Shown: positions 25,105-34,237 of the stretch, in pieces
How positions within the stretch are numbered: position 1 is the stretch's first letter
Layout of the letters: every line of letters starts with the position of its first letter
Source: Pseudemcibacter sp038106445
GTDB lineage: Bacteria > Pseudomonadota > Alphaproteobacteria > Sphingomonadales > Emcibacteraceae
DNA length: 64,000 nucleotides
Assembly (NCBI GenBank): GCA_038106445.1
Contig: JAYODU010000002.1
Coordinates: 124,001-188,000, forward strand
Direction of reading: 5' to 3'
Position numbers and translations under genes: made by a program
The notes under the pieces: model-generated
What the model was told of the DNA's origin: nothing
The model's input: only the letters and a program-made list of their open reading frames with translations
The model's database searches: none

Positions 25105-27603
25105 ATGACAGAAGGCCAGCGCAGGATTGCCGAACAACAACGATTAAGCGGTATAAACAGGCTTTGGAATGCGCTGACGCCACTTAAACATGTGGGCAGT
25201 TTTATGAATTGCGGCGCCCACCCGGATGATGAACGTTCACACATCCTTGCCTACCTTGCCCGTAATCAGGGAATTCGCGTGATGTATGCCACCGCCACCC
25301 GCGGCAAGGGCGGGCAAAATGCCATCGGCACCGAAGCCGGCGATGATCTTGGTGCCTTCCGTACCGAAGAGCTGGAAGCCGCCGCAAGCGAAATCCCCAT
25401 GTCGGTTCATTATTATTCGGCCCGTTTTGGTGACGAAATTGATGATTTCGGTTTTTCCACCGATCCGGCCGAAGCCGAAGCCAAATGGGGTGTTAACCGT
25501 ATGCGTGAGCGGCTGGTGCGTATTATTCGCGAACAAAAACCGGACATCATCAGCCCCACATTCCTTGATACCGACGGACAGCATGGTCACCACCGCGCCG
25601 TGACGCGCGCAACGCTTGATGCTTATGATTTGGCAGCAGACCCAAACGCATTTCCCGAACAAATTACCAAAGACGGCCTTAAACCCTGGCGGGTTAAGAA
25701 GCTTTATTTATCCGCAGCATCGGGGCGTGGTACCGTCTATGATGACCGTGATCCACCACCGCAACCTACCGTATCTATACCCGTGGGCAAGTATGACCAT
25801 ATCAATGGTGCCACATACCGCCAGATCGGCGAATGGTCCCGTGTTCGCCATTTAACACAAGGCATGGGTCGCTGGTACGAAGCCGCCCCGGAAGACGCGC
25901 ATTTACACCGTTTGCGTTGTGAACTTGATATTCCACTCATGGAAGATGATGTATTTGATGGTCTTCCGAGAACACTGGCCGATCTGGCTGAAGTTGTTAC
26001 GATAAGCGGTATTGATGAATATTTAAAACAAGCCGATCATTATATAAACGAAGCTATAGTTGCATTTCCTGATCGTGAGAAAATTCTTGCAAACCTAACT
26101 CTGGTAAACGCAAACTTTGAAGCAATAATGGAGCGTTTAGCAATAATTCCAATGAGCGCAGTTGAAGACTGGATTCATAAACTTAATTTAAAAAGAATAC
26201 AGCTAAGAACAGCTATTTTTGAATCTTCTGGCTTGCAGGCTCAGCTTTCCTGGGAAAGTAATTTTATCAGCCCAGGTCAAGAGCTACCGGGAAGTATATC
26301 TATTTATAACACTAGTACTCAGAATATTTCTGCAACGGGGATGGCTGTCTTTGGGACAGATAAAACAACACCAGAATTTGTTGATGTTTCAAATATCACT
26401 CTTAATCCCGGTGAATTAAAAGAAATTAGTATTTCATGCAACGTATCTGCAGACGCCGAGTATCATCATCCTTTGGATAAAAATTATGATCCATTTAATA
26501 ATATTGAGAATTTCTCCTGTTACTTCGGTGCCGGTTTGGGGACAATTCAGTTAATCCCCGCCAATCCCGTTCTCGTAGTTCCGCCGGTCAATTTAAGCTG
26601 GGAAGCAAGCGGGCTGTTTTATAACCGGCTTACAGATGGTGACCCGGTGCAGGCGACATTAAGCGTTGATAAATTCACGGAAATAGGATCCGATGTTGAA
26701 ATCGGTCTTGATGCGCCGGATGGCTGGACGGTTATGCCACCAAGCTACACCGTACCTGCGGGCACACTTCCCGGTTCGTCAAAATATAAGTTTGTTATTT
26801 CCGGCCCGACAGGGGGCAGCCGCATTGACATGACACCCTATGCGATCTGTGATGGCAAACGGGTCGAAGAAAATGTCCTGCTAATGGATTATGCGCATAT
26901 CCGCAACACGTGCAAAGTGGTGCCCGCAACATTGGCGGTGCAACCCATTGATCTTGAAATTCCCGCGCGGCTTAATGTGGGCTATGTGGACCGTGGTGCG
27001 GACCGGGTTTATTTCTGGCTTGAACGTTTTGGTGTTAATGTCACGATGCTTAGCGTTGATGATTTAAAAACCCAGGATTTAATCGTTTATGACACCATCG
27101 TGATAGGTATCCGTGCCTTTGCGGCTGATCTGACAGCGACAAGCCCTTTCTTACGTGATTATGTGGAAAATGGCGGTAATCTTGTTACCCAGTATAACCG
27201 GACAGACGATGACTGGAACAATGAAACCACCCCGCCCCGGCCGATTACCATCGGGACACCATCCTTTAATTGGCGGATTACAGACCCGGATGCAGTGGTA
27301 ACCCATTTAAAACCGGACCATCATTTGCTTAATGCGCCCAATAAAATCGGCGTCGCAGACTGGCAAAACTGGCATCAGGAACGGGGATTATATTTCCCGA
27401 TGGCCGCATCACCGGAATATGAATTCCTGCTCAGTATGTCTGATCATGGTAAAACACCGCTTGAAGGGGCACTGATCAGTGCATCCATCGGTAATGGATG
27501 GCACCACCATTGTTCACTCATTCTGCATCATCAGCTTGAGCATCAGGTGCCGGGCGCAGCGCGGCTTCTTGCCAACCTGATCACCCCGCCGGATTGGAAG
27601 TGA
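25105..27603 (+). CDS. Large PIG-L family deacetylase with C-terminal GATase-like domain
   Basis: 832 residues, ATG with GGGAGAGG upstream. The N-terminal 250 residues are a zinc-dependent N-deacetylase of the PIG-L/LmbE family: zinc motif HPDDE at residues 39-43, TRGKGGQN, and DGQHGHHRAV. Relatives include GlcNAc-PI deacetylase, MshB and BshB, which remove acetyl from N-acetylglucosaminyl compounds. Middle residues form beta-sandwich-like segments (PGSISIYNTSTQNISATGMA). The last 250 (LNVGYVDRGADRVYFWLERF, VENGGNLVTQYNR) resemble a ThuA/GATase-like fold. No signal peptide. DNA from about 26010 to 26560 is much more AT-rich than the rest of the gene. It is divergent from the ABC importer and probably acts on its cargo. 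Confidence 0.87.
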   Translation: MTEGQRRIAEQQRLSGINRLWNALTPLKHVGSFMNCGAHPDDERSHILAYLARNQGIRVMYATATRGKGGQNAIGTEAGDDLGAFRTEELEAAASEIPMSVHYYSARFGDEIDDFGFSTDPAEAEAKWGVNRMRERLVRIIREQKPDIISPTFLDTDGQHGHHRAVTRATLDAYDLAADPNAFPEQITKDGLKPWRVKKLYLSAASGRGTVYDDRDPPPQPTVSIPVGKYDHINGATYRQIGEWSRVRHLTQGMGRWYEAAPEDAHLHRLRCELDIPLMEDDVFDGLPRTLADLAEVVTISGIDEYLKQADHYINEAIVAFPDREKILANLTLVNANFEAIMERLAIIPMSAVEDWIHKLNLKRIQLRTAIFESSGLQAQLSWESNFISPGQELPGSISIYNTSTQNISATGMAVFGTDKTTPEFVDVSNITLNPGELKEISISCNVSADAEYHHPLDKNYDPFNNIENFSCYFGAGLGTIQLIPANPVLVVPPVNLSWEASGLFYNRLTDGDPVQATLSVDKFTEIGSDVEIGLDAPDGWTVMPPSYTVPAGTLPGSSKYKFVISGPTGGSRIDMTPYAICDGKRVEENVLLMDYAHIRNTCKVVPATLAVQPIDLEIPARLNVGYVDRGADRVYFWLERFGVNVTMLSVDDLKTQDLIVYDTIVIGIRAFAADLTATSPFLRDYVENGGNLVTQYNRTDDDWNNETTPPRPITIGTPSFNWRITDPDAVVTHLKPDHHLLNAPNKIGVADWQNWHQERGLYFPMAASPEYEFLLSMSDHGKTPLEGALISASIGNGWHHHCSLILHHQLEHQVPGAARLLANLITPPDWK

Positions 27604-27711
27604 AATTCATAATCTCCTGACACAATAATTTCATTTTGACGGCGGGGGTAATATGGCTATCATCCAACAATCACTTGGGATGAAATATAACCGTAATATA
27701 GGTGGGCTAAG

Positions 27712-28995
27712 ATGAACAAAATCAATAATATATTGATCATATTTATGTTTATTTATTCAAATGCATTTGCAGCGGAAAACCGCATTGACGGCTTAAGGCC
27801 CGATGCACCGGAACTTGCAAAACCCGGCAATCATAATATTGGGGTTCGTACGCTCACCCTTCATCACAAAGACCAGCTTGATGCCGTAAATGTGGGTGAA
27901 GAAGGACCGCTACCGCATTATGACCGGCCGCTTACCGTGGAAATATGGTACCCGGCCAACACATTGGAAAGCGGCGGTGCCTATAACAATGTTTACTTGC
28001 GCGATGCAAAAACACAGGTCACCCTTTACGGTAATGCCGTTCGGGACGAGCAACCTCTTAAAGCCAACACCCCCTACCCACTTGTTGTTATTTCACATGG
28101 CTATCCGGGAAACCGTCTTCTTATGAGCCATTTCGGAGAAAATCTTGCTTCAAAAGGATATGTTGTTGTTTCCATTGATCATACGGACAGTATGTATCAG
28201 GATGCCGGTGCTTTCGCGAGCACCCTTTATAACCGGCCGCGGGATCAGCTCTTTATCCTTAATGAAATGAAGCGCCTTAATGCGGATAAAGACCATTTTC
28301 TTTATGGGATGGTTGATGCTGATAATGCCGGGCTTATGGGGTATTCCATGGGCGGGTATGGCGCACTTATTACTGCGGGCGCCGGTATTACAGAAGAAGT
28401 TGTAAATACCGTAAGTGTTTCACCGCAAAAGATTTTAAGAGCGTTGCTCGAAGGCACAAATGAGCATAAGGAACTTGTCAGAAAGCCGCTCAATTACAAA
28501 GCGGTGATCGCATTTGCGCCATGGGGCATGGAACGTGGCTTTTGGAGCGATACTGCACTTGCAGCCATTGATCTTCCCATGATGTTTATCACCGGAAGCG
28601 AAGATGAAACATCCGGATATGAAACAGGAACAAAGGCCATCTATGAAAAAACAACCGGCACAGACCGGTATTTGCTGACTTTTGCAAATGCCGGTCATAA
28701 TGCTATTGCTCCAATTCCGGCACCAGTAGAATCCTGGGACGCCCGATATAATGATGGCACGTCCTTCGCTTACACACATTATACAGATATGGTTTGGGAC
28801 AGCATCCGCGCAAATAACATAGCCCAGCATTTTGTAACCGCCTACTTCGGAAAATATTTAAAAGGGGATGAAGCAAATGGAAGTTATCTTGACTTAACCC
28901 CGGATGGGAATGTTGTCACCAGTGAAAAACCATGGAAAGGTTTTGATGACGGAACGACCAAGGGTTTGAAAATGGAATTTTTGCCAAGGGATTAA
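27712..28995 (+). CDS. Secreted alpha/beta hydrolase (PAF-acetylhydrolase/dienelactone-hydrolase-like)
   Basis: 427 residues with a signal peptide (NNILIIFMFIYSNAFAAE). Nucleophile elbow GYSMGGYG, oxyanion region VVISHGYPGN, an acid residue probably in ITGSEDETSG and catalytic histidine in FANAGHNAIAP. The N-terminal part (GVRTLTLHHKDQL, LTVEIWYPAN) is typical of PAF-acetylhydrolase-like esterases. Expected to hydrolyse esters in the periplasm. It lies 108 bp after the PIG-L gene on the same strand, so it may belong to the same catabolic island. Confidence 0.87.
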   Translation: MNKINNILIIFMFIYSNAFAAENRIDGLRPDAPELAKPGNHNIGVRTLTLHHKDQLDAVNVGEEGPLPHYDRPLTVEIWYPANTLESGGAYNNVYLRDAKTQVTLYGNAVRDEQPLKANTPYPLVVISHGYPGNRLLMSHFGENLASKGYVVVSIDHTDSMYQDAGAFASTLYNRPRDQLFILNEMKRLNADKDHFLYGMVDADNAGLMGYSMGGYGALITAGAGITEEVVNTVSVSPQKILRALLEGTNEHKELVRKPLNYKAVIAFAPWGMERGFWSDTALAAIDLPMMFITGSEDETSGYETGTKAIYEKTTGTDRYLLTFANAGHNAIAPIPAPVESWDARYNDGTSFAYTHYTDMVWDSIRANNIAQHFVTAYFGKYLKGDEANGSYLDLTPDGNVVTSEKPWKGFDDGTTKGLKMEFLPRD

Positions 28996-28997
28996 AT

Positions 28998-29034
28998 ATA
29001 AAAAAGGGGCGCAGGAAGCAACTACCCGCGCCCT
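28998..29034 (-). terminator. Rho-independent terminator for the FtsX-like gene
   Basis: On the minus strand: AAGGGCGC, a 14-nt loop, then GCGCCCC and TTTTTT. It sits between convergent genes; only the minus-strand side has a good T tract, so it serves mainly the permease gene at 29060. Confidence 0.8.
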
Positions 29035-29059
29035 TCCCACCAAGTTTGTACCCCAAATT

Positions 29060-31483
29060 CTATTCATACCTTAATGATACAGCGGGATTGATCCGCGCCG
29101 CTTTATAGGAATAACTGATCACGGTCGCCCAAGCGATAATAAGTGCCACTATGCCGGCCCCGACGAACCAGACCAGACTTAAATCAATACGGTATTTGAA
29201 ACTGTCAAGCCATCTATCCATCAACCACCACGTAATGGGCAGCGCAATAAGATTAGCAAGCAGCACAGGTTTTGAAAACTGCCCGACCATTAATTTAATA
29301 ATATCAACATTGCGTGCCCCCAGCACTTTACGAATACCGATTTCACGTGTGCGGCGTTCCGCTGAAAATGCGGTAAGGCCAAGAAGCCCGATTGCCGATA
29401 TAATGATTGCAAGCACGGCGAAAGTCACAAAAACCTTCATCTGTCTGTTTTCGCTTTCATAAAAAGCGTCCACCTGCTGCGAAAGAACCTGATAACCAAG
29501 AGGTACACCCGGGGCCACTTCGGCCCATTTCTGTTCCAGTTCGTTAATCATTGCCGGAAAATTATCAGTCGAAAATCTCAGGCTTAAACTGCGGTAAAAG
29601 GCCGGCGCATTTAGATAAAGCATTGGCCGAACAATGTTATGGATTGAACGAAGGTGAAAATCTTCGATAACGCCAACAACGGTAAAATGAACGGCGCGCC
29701 CCTCACCCTGCGTTTCCCATCTGATTTGCTGTCCAATAATATCTTCCGGCGTATAGCCAAGAACCCTTACAGCTGATTCATTGAGGACGGCGTTGGTTTC
29801 AACAACAACCCCGTCTTCCTCTGGGAAGTCGGTAATGGTATCAGCTAGCCTGTTTTCTTCCAAACGACGGCCGGCGCGTAAACGGAGCCGGTAAAGATCG
29901 AAGAAATCCGCCTGATGGGACAGAATACTCATGGTGAAGGGTTCATCCGGTTTTCCGACAAATGACATACCCGTTGTAAAATCATAAGGGTCCGTTGGTA
30001 CAAATTGTGATGCCGTTACCTGGGTAATGCCGTTTACGGTGCCAAGTGCCTGATCAAGCACTTCAACCTGATCCAGCAGGTTATTTGTACGAAGGTTTCT
30101 GATAATCAGAACGCCTTCCTTGTCATATCCCGGATCCATACTTGTTGCATATATGGTTTGGCGCGCAACAACCGATGTCCCCGCGATAAGCATAATCGCA
30201 ATGGCAAATTGCAAAAAGACCAGAAATTGACGAAGGAAAATTGAACCACGCCCCCCTTCATCGGACTTAAGTACCATTGCCGGATTAAATGCAGAAAGAT
30301 AAAATGCCGGATAAAGACCCGCAACTGTACCCACCACGCCGGAAACAAATATAAGTAATAGCAGATAAACCGGATTTTCAATCAGGCTTAGGCTTATTTC
30401 CCTGTCCAGTGCCGAATTAAAGACCGGCATCATAACCTCAACAAATGCAAGTGCAATAATCGCCGCAATGAGAGTGATGATAATTGGTTCACCCAGGAAC
30501 TGCGTGATCAGCTGATTTCGTGTGGCCCCCATGACCTTGCGAATGCCGACTTCACGCGCCCGTTTAATCGCACGTGCAGTAGCAAGATTGATATAATTTA
30601 CCGTTGCAACAACAAGTATAAGAACCGCTACCGTAATAAAGCCGTAAACCACGATTATATCACCACCCGGTTTACCGATAACCCCACCCGGTGATTTAAG
30701 ATAAACATCCTGAACCTTTACGAAAGTCGGATCGCGGTAGGTGCTGGCTGCTACACCCTGAAACGGTGGTACATTTTCATCAATCAATGTGTGAATTAAA
30801 GGTTCCAACTGTTCAACGTCTGCACCCGGGCGCATGCGGACATAAGTCGGATTATTCATAGACATATATTCCGTTTGGACATTGTCATGAAATTGCGGAT
30901 GGTACGGGGCAACCAGGTCAATCGCAAGATGGGACTTGCGGGGCACATTGGGCATAACCGCAGCTACCTGATATTCAACCTGCCCTGCGATTGTCAGGGT
31001 TTTTCCGACAGCATCTTCATTTCCAAAATATTTATCAGCAATTTTCTGAGAAATTACGATTGAAAGCTGATCATTCAAAATACCTGCCGGAAAATCAAAA
31101 CCCATAAATTCAAGGAAATTGGTATCCGCAAATGTAATATTTTCGTAGAAAAACCGGTCCTCATAACCAACAGCAAGCTGGTTTGTCTGATAACGTGTGC
31201 TGTCAAGCACATCTGCTGATCTTTCCTTAAGCAACGGGGCATAAGCACCCATGAAATACGGATATAATTCAGGTATCCGGTTATTACCAAGTGCTGTCAC
31301 CTCAATACGGTAGGTATTATCAGGGTCCGGAATAAACTCATCATAGCCAAGTTCATCACTGACAAATAATGCGATCATTAAACTCGCAGCCAAGGCTACA
31401 GCAAGGCCAAATATATTGATTGCACTATATCCCTTGTTTTTAAGAATATCACGGATCGTGCTTGTCAGATAACTTTTGAACAT
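29060..31483 (-). CDS. MacB/FtsX-type ABC permease without adjacent ATPase
   Basis: 807 residues. Duplicated architecture: N-terminal helix (GYSAINIFGLAVALAASLMIALF), a MacB-like periplasmic domain (LSIVISQKIADKYFG, FTVVGVIEDFH in the second copy), and two FtsX domains, each with the motif RAREVGIRKVMGATRNQLI or RTREIGIRKVLGARNVDII. About eight membrane helices. These proteins work in tripartite efflux or mechanotransmission, not classical import, and need an ATPase partner; none is encoded within several kb, so the partner must be elsewhere. A 36-bp near-perfect palindrome lies 134 bp upstream. Confidence 0.9.
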   Translation of the reverse strand: MFKSYLTSTIRDILKNKGYSAINIFGLAVALAASLMIALFVSDELGYDEFIPDPDNTYRIEVTALGNNRIPELYPYFMGAYAPLLKERSADVLDSTRYQTNQLAVGYEDRFFYENITFADTNFLEFMGFDFPAGILNDQLSIVISQKIADKYFGNEDAVGKTLTIAGQVEYQVAAVMPNVPRKSHLAIDLVAPYHPQFHDNVQTEYMSMNNPTYVRMRPGADVEQLEPLIHTLIDENVPPFQGVAASTYRDPTFVKVQDVYLKSPGGVIGKPGGDIIVVYGFITVAVLILVVATVNYINLATARAIKRAREVGIRKVMGATRNQLITQFLGEPIIITLIAAIIALAFVEVMMPVFNSALDREISLSLIENPVYLLLLIFVSGVVGTVAGLYPAFYLSAFNPAMVLKSDEGGRGSIFLRQFLVFLQFAIAIMLIAGTSVVARQTIYATSMDPGYDKEGVLIIRNLRTNNLLDQVEVLDQALGTVNGITQVTASQFVPTDPYDFTTGMSFVGKPDEPFTMSILSHQADFFDLYRLRLRAGRRLEENRLADTITDFPEEDGVVVETNAVLNESAVRVLGYTPEDIIGQQIRWETQGEGRAVHFTVVGVIEDFHLRSIHNIVRPMLYLNAPAFYRSLSLRFSTDNFPAMINELEQKWAEVAPGVPLGYQVLSQQVDAFYESENRQMKVFVTFAVLAIIISAIGLLGLTAFSAERRTREIGIRKVLGARNVDIIKLMVGQFSKPVLLANLIALPITWWLMDRWLDSFKYRIDLSLVWFVGAGIVALIIAWATVISYSYKAARINPAVSLRYE

Positions 31484-31616
31484 TTTGCTTATTTCTCCCT
31501 GAATACAGATAAATTTTTCTATTATTCATCCATATATAAGCAAGAAATATGCCAGAAAAAATATCACTAAACTTCAATAACTTACTGTTTTAAATTATGT
31601 TTCCATATTTAAAAAA

Positions 31617-31652
31617 TGTTCGTTATCGTACAATATTGTCCGATAACGAACA
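31617..31652 (-). promoter_or_regulatory. 36-bp near-perfect palindrome: operator and/or terminator
   Basis: TGTTCGTTATCG (31617-31628) and CGATAACGAACA (31641-31652) are perfect complements; the 12 bases between them are centred on the palindrome ACAATATTGT, so 17 of 18 pairs match over the whole element. On the minus strand it is followed by TTTTTT, so it can end transcription of the DoxX-like gene. Its full symmetry also suits a dimeric repressor in front of the FtsX-like permease gene. Confidence 0.65.
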
Positions 31653-31676
31653 CAAGTTTTTCGGGATCAATATGCT

Positions 31677-32090
31677 TTATAAACTGAATTTTATATCCAG
31701 ATCACGAAGCAGATAAAGCGTGATACAGGCAGCAAGCATCGGCCATGCTGCAAAGAATGTCAGTGTTACATCCGGTGGAATATAAGCCTTCCAAGATGCA
31801 AATGTCGTAAGGCCGTGAAACAGCAAAATAAGGCCATAGGTATATTTCTTCCAAAGCCCGGCGACGAATGCAAAAATTAAAAGCATTTCCGCACCGCCAA
31901 TAATTTTGACAATTATTTCACTGGCACCGTCAATAAAATAAAAATACTGAAGAATGTTGATACTATGACCCGGATCAACAAATTTATCCACTGTCCAGGC
32001 GAACATCACAATAAAAACAGTGATGCGTAATAAAAATAAACATATTTGAATATTCTTTCTGTAACCCTCAAGGCTCGTTTGTTCATTCAT
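31677..32090 (-). CDS. DoxX-like four-helix membrane protein
   Basis: 137 residues from ATG 32090, with GAGGG about 8 bp upstream; the frame extends to 32141 but lies before that site. Four hydrophobic helices (QICLFLLRITVFIVMFAWTV, ASEIIVKIIGGAEMLLIFAF, YGLILLFHGLTTFASW, LTFFAAWPMLAACITLYLL). The pattern LRITVFIVMFAWTVDKFVDP, followed by an IGGAEMLL helix, is that of DoxX/DoxD-like proteins. Function unclear; some relatives have roles in thiosulfate or redox metabolism. Stands alone. Confidence 0.7.
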   Translation of the reverse strand: MNEQTSLEGYRKNIQICLFLLRITVFIVMFAWTVDKFVDPGHSINILQYFYFIDGASEIIVKIIGGAEMLLIFAFVAGLWKKYTYGLILLFHGLTTFASWKAYIPPDVTLTFFAAWPMLAACITLYLLRDLDIKFSL

Positions 32091-32247
32091 AGGTTTTCCC
32101 TCGTTTTTAAAACATGCCCCACAGCAAAAACAATGTAACAATAGCCACTAAAAAAACCACAAAGAAATTATCACATTAGCGTGATTGATATGTGAAAGTT
32201 TTAGGGTTATGAATAAGCATATTTTATTTCGTTAAGGTACATGAATA

Positions 32248-33495
32248 ATGATAAATGATGAGCTGCTGCAAAAAGTCCGTAACCGGTTTGATCTTGTTGA
32301 TGAATGCCCGTATCAGGGAAAAAGAATTTTTTTTGAAAATGCGGGTGGTGCCCTTACCCTGAAGTCAGTAGTTGAGAAATCAAAAGAAATGGCCGCTATT
32401 CCTGATAATCAGGGGCGCAATAATGCTGCATCGATTGAGCTCTCCAACATTATTGATAAGGCAAAATCAGATGCGCTCGCATTTTTCGGTGCGTCAAATG
32501 GGATTGTTTTCGTCGGAGAAAGCGGAACCGAGCTTTTATTTCGCCTGATCAGCACTGCTATTGCGGGCGCAGATAAAGGCTGCGATGTGATCGGCAGCAC
32601 ACTTGAACACCCCGCCACAAGAAGCGCCTGCACGCGCTGGGCGGGCGTAATGGGTGCTAATTATATCCAAGTGATCCATAATGATGAAACCGGCAATGTC
32701 ACAGCGGATGATTATCGCCCGCTTGTAACCGAAAATACACAGGTAGCAACGATCCTTCATACAAGCCCTGTTACAGGCATGGATGTTGATGTGAAAAGCA
32801 TCGCCAAAGTCATTCGTGAAAAATCACCGGACTGTTTCATCATTGTTGATGGCATTCAACATGCGGCACACGGCGCAATAGATATTGATGAATATGATAT
32901 CGACGGTTATGTGATTTCCCCTTACAAAGTTTTTTCCCGGCATGGCTATGGACTTGCGTGGGTATCACCACGTTTATCCATTATCCCCCATAACCAGGTT
33001 ATCGGCGGACCGGAAGATAATTGGGAACTTGGTACCCGTGATACCGGTTCCTACGCTACGTTTTCGGAAGTCGTGAATTATTTTGACTGGCTTGGCGGTC
33101 ATTACAGTAACTCAGCTGATTTGAGAGAAAGACTTTTGGCTGCAGGTAAAGCCGTCATCCACCATGAAAAAGGCTTGACCGACCTTTTGATATTCGGTGA
33201 GGACGGGCTTAAAGGCTTAAGTGATATGGAAAAAGTCAACATTATTGGCAAAAATAATGACCCTGCCCGCAAGGGTCTTGTGTCTTTCTGGGTTGATGGT
33301 GTGGACAGTGTCGATATTGTTTCAGCGCTTAGTGATAAAGGAATTCGCGTACACGTCCGTAAAAATGATCATTATTCCGGAAACATACTTATTCCGCTTG
33401 GTCAGCCAAGCTGTGTTCGTGTATCCCTTTGTCATTATAACACGTCAGATGAAGTCAGGACTTTCCTTAAGGCAATGAATGAAATTTTAAATTAG
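32248..33495 (+). CDS. Class V aminotransferase, cysteine-desulfurase-like
   Basis: 415 residues, PLP fold-type I. Seen: FENAGGALTL at the N-terminus, GTELLFRLISTAIAGADKG, FIIVDGIQHAAHGAIDI (the Asp that contacts the pyridine nitrogen) and YVISPYKVFSRHG with the PLP lysine. The layout matches the 'cysteine desulfurase family, VC1184-type' group and not IscS or SufS. I do not see the conserved active-site cysteine loop of IscS, so true desulfurase activity is uncertain. Convergent with the FAH gene that follows. It has no signal peptide, unlike the PLP enzymes at 5-12 kb. Confidence 0.85.
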   Translation: MINDELLQKVRNRFDLVDECPYQGKRIFFENAGGALTLKSVVEKSKEMAAIPDNQGRNNAASIELSNIIDKAKSDALAFFGASNGIVFVGESGTELLFRLISTAIAGADKGCDVIGSTLEHPATRSACTRWAGVMGANYIQVIHNDETGNVTADDYRPLVTENTQVATILHTSPVTGMDVDVKSIAKVIREKSPDCFIIVDGIQHAAHGAIDIDEYDIDGYVISPYKVFSRHGYGLAWVSPRLSIIPHNQVIGGPEDNWELGTRDTGSYATFSEVVNYFDWLGGHYSNSADLRERLLAAGKAVIHHEKGLTDLLIFGEDGLKGLSDMEKVNIIGKNNDPARKGLVSFWVDGVDSVDIVSALSDKGIRVHVRKNDHYSGNILIPLGQPSCVRVSLCHYNTSDEVRTFLKAMNEILN

Positions 33496-33545
33496 TCTGA
33501 TCCAAAACGATCGCCAAGGAAAGTATTTCAATATGTCGACGTGGA

Positions 33546-34232
33546 CTAGACGACCTTATTTACTAGGATATCGACCCCATCAATCCCCGCTTCCATAAGA
33601 TCGCCTTTTACAACCGGTCCTATTCCAGCCGGTGTGCCGGTATAAATCAGATCACCGGGTTCAAGCGTATAAAGCTCCGAAAGTTTTGCGACAATCTGAT
33701 TGGGGCTTGCGATCATCATTTTAATATCACTATCCTGTTTAACTTTACCGTTCACACTTAACCAGATACGCCCTTCTTTGGGATGGCCGATATCAGATGC
33801 CTTCTGAATAGCCGTAATTGTCGCTGACTTATCAAATCCTTTGGAAGTATCCCACGGCATGCCAAGCACTTTCATTGCTGCCTGTAAATCACGCCTAGTC
33901 AGGTCATTACCAACGGCATAACCGTAAATATGGTCTTCTGCTTGGTCGGGGGTGATGTTAACGGCGCGTTTTCCCATCGCGATAACCAGTTCAATTTCAT
34001 AGTGAAAATCATTTGTTTTTGGTGGATACGGCACATCTTCATGGTTTGCGACGATGGCATCCGCAGGCTTCATGAAGAATACAGGATCAACCTCGTCCGG
34101 ATTGCTGCCAAACTCAACAACATGATCATAATAATTCATTCCAACACAATATATGCGGTTAACCGGATATAGGTCATCAGTTCCTGCAATTTCAACAGTA
34201 GGGGTTGGTTTAGGTGTAAATACAAGTGCCAT
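33546..34232 (-). CDS. FAH family hydrolase (fumarylpyruvate-hydrolase-like), cytoplasmic
   Basis: 228 residues. Compact FAH fold: IYCVGMNYYDHVVEFG, FFMKPADAIV, metal-binding FHYEIELVIAMG, YAVGNDLTRRDLQ, and GDLIYTGTPAGIGPV. Such enzymes hydrolyse fumarylpyruvate or acylpyruvates, or decarboxylate oxaloacetate. No signal peptide, in contrast to the secreted relative at 7856. Ribosome-binding site AGGA before ATG 34232. It is the last gene of the minus-strand run behind lipA. Confidence 0.9.
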   Translation of the reverse strand: MALVFTPKPTPTVEIAGTDDLYPVNRIYCVGMNYYDHVVEFGSNPDEVDPVFFMKPADAIVANHEDVPYPPKTNDFHYEIELVIAMGKRAVNITPDQAEDHIYGYAVGNDLTRRDLQAAMKVLGMPWDTSKGFDKSATITAIQKASDIGHPKEGRIWLSVNGKVKQDSDIKMMIASPNQIVAKLSELYTLEPGDLIYTGTPAGIGPVVKGDLMEAGIDGVDILVNKVV

Positions 34233-34237
34233 TCTTA

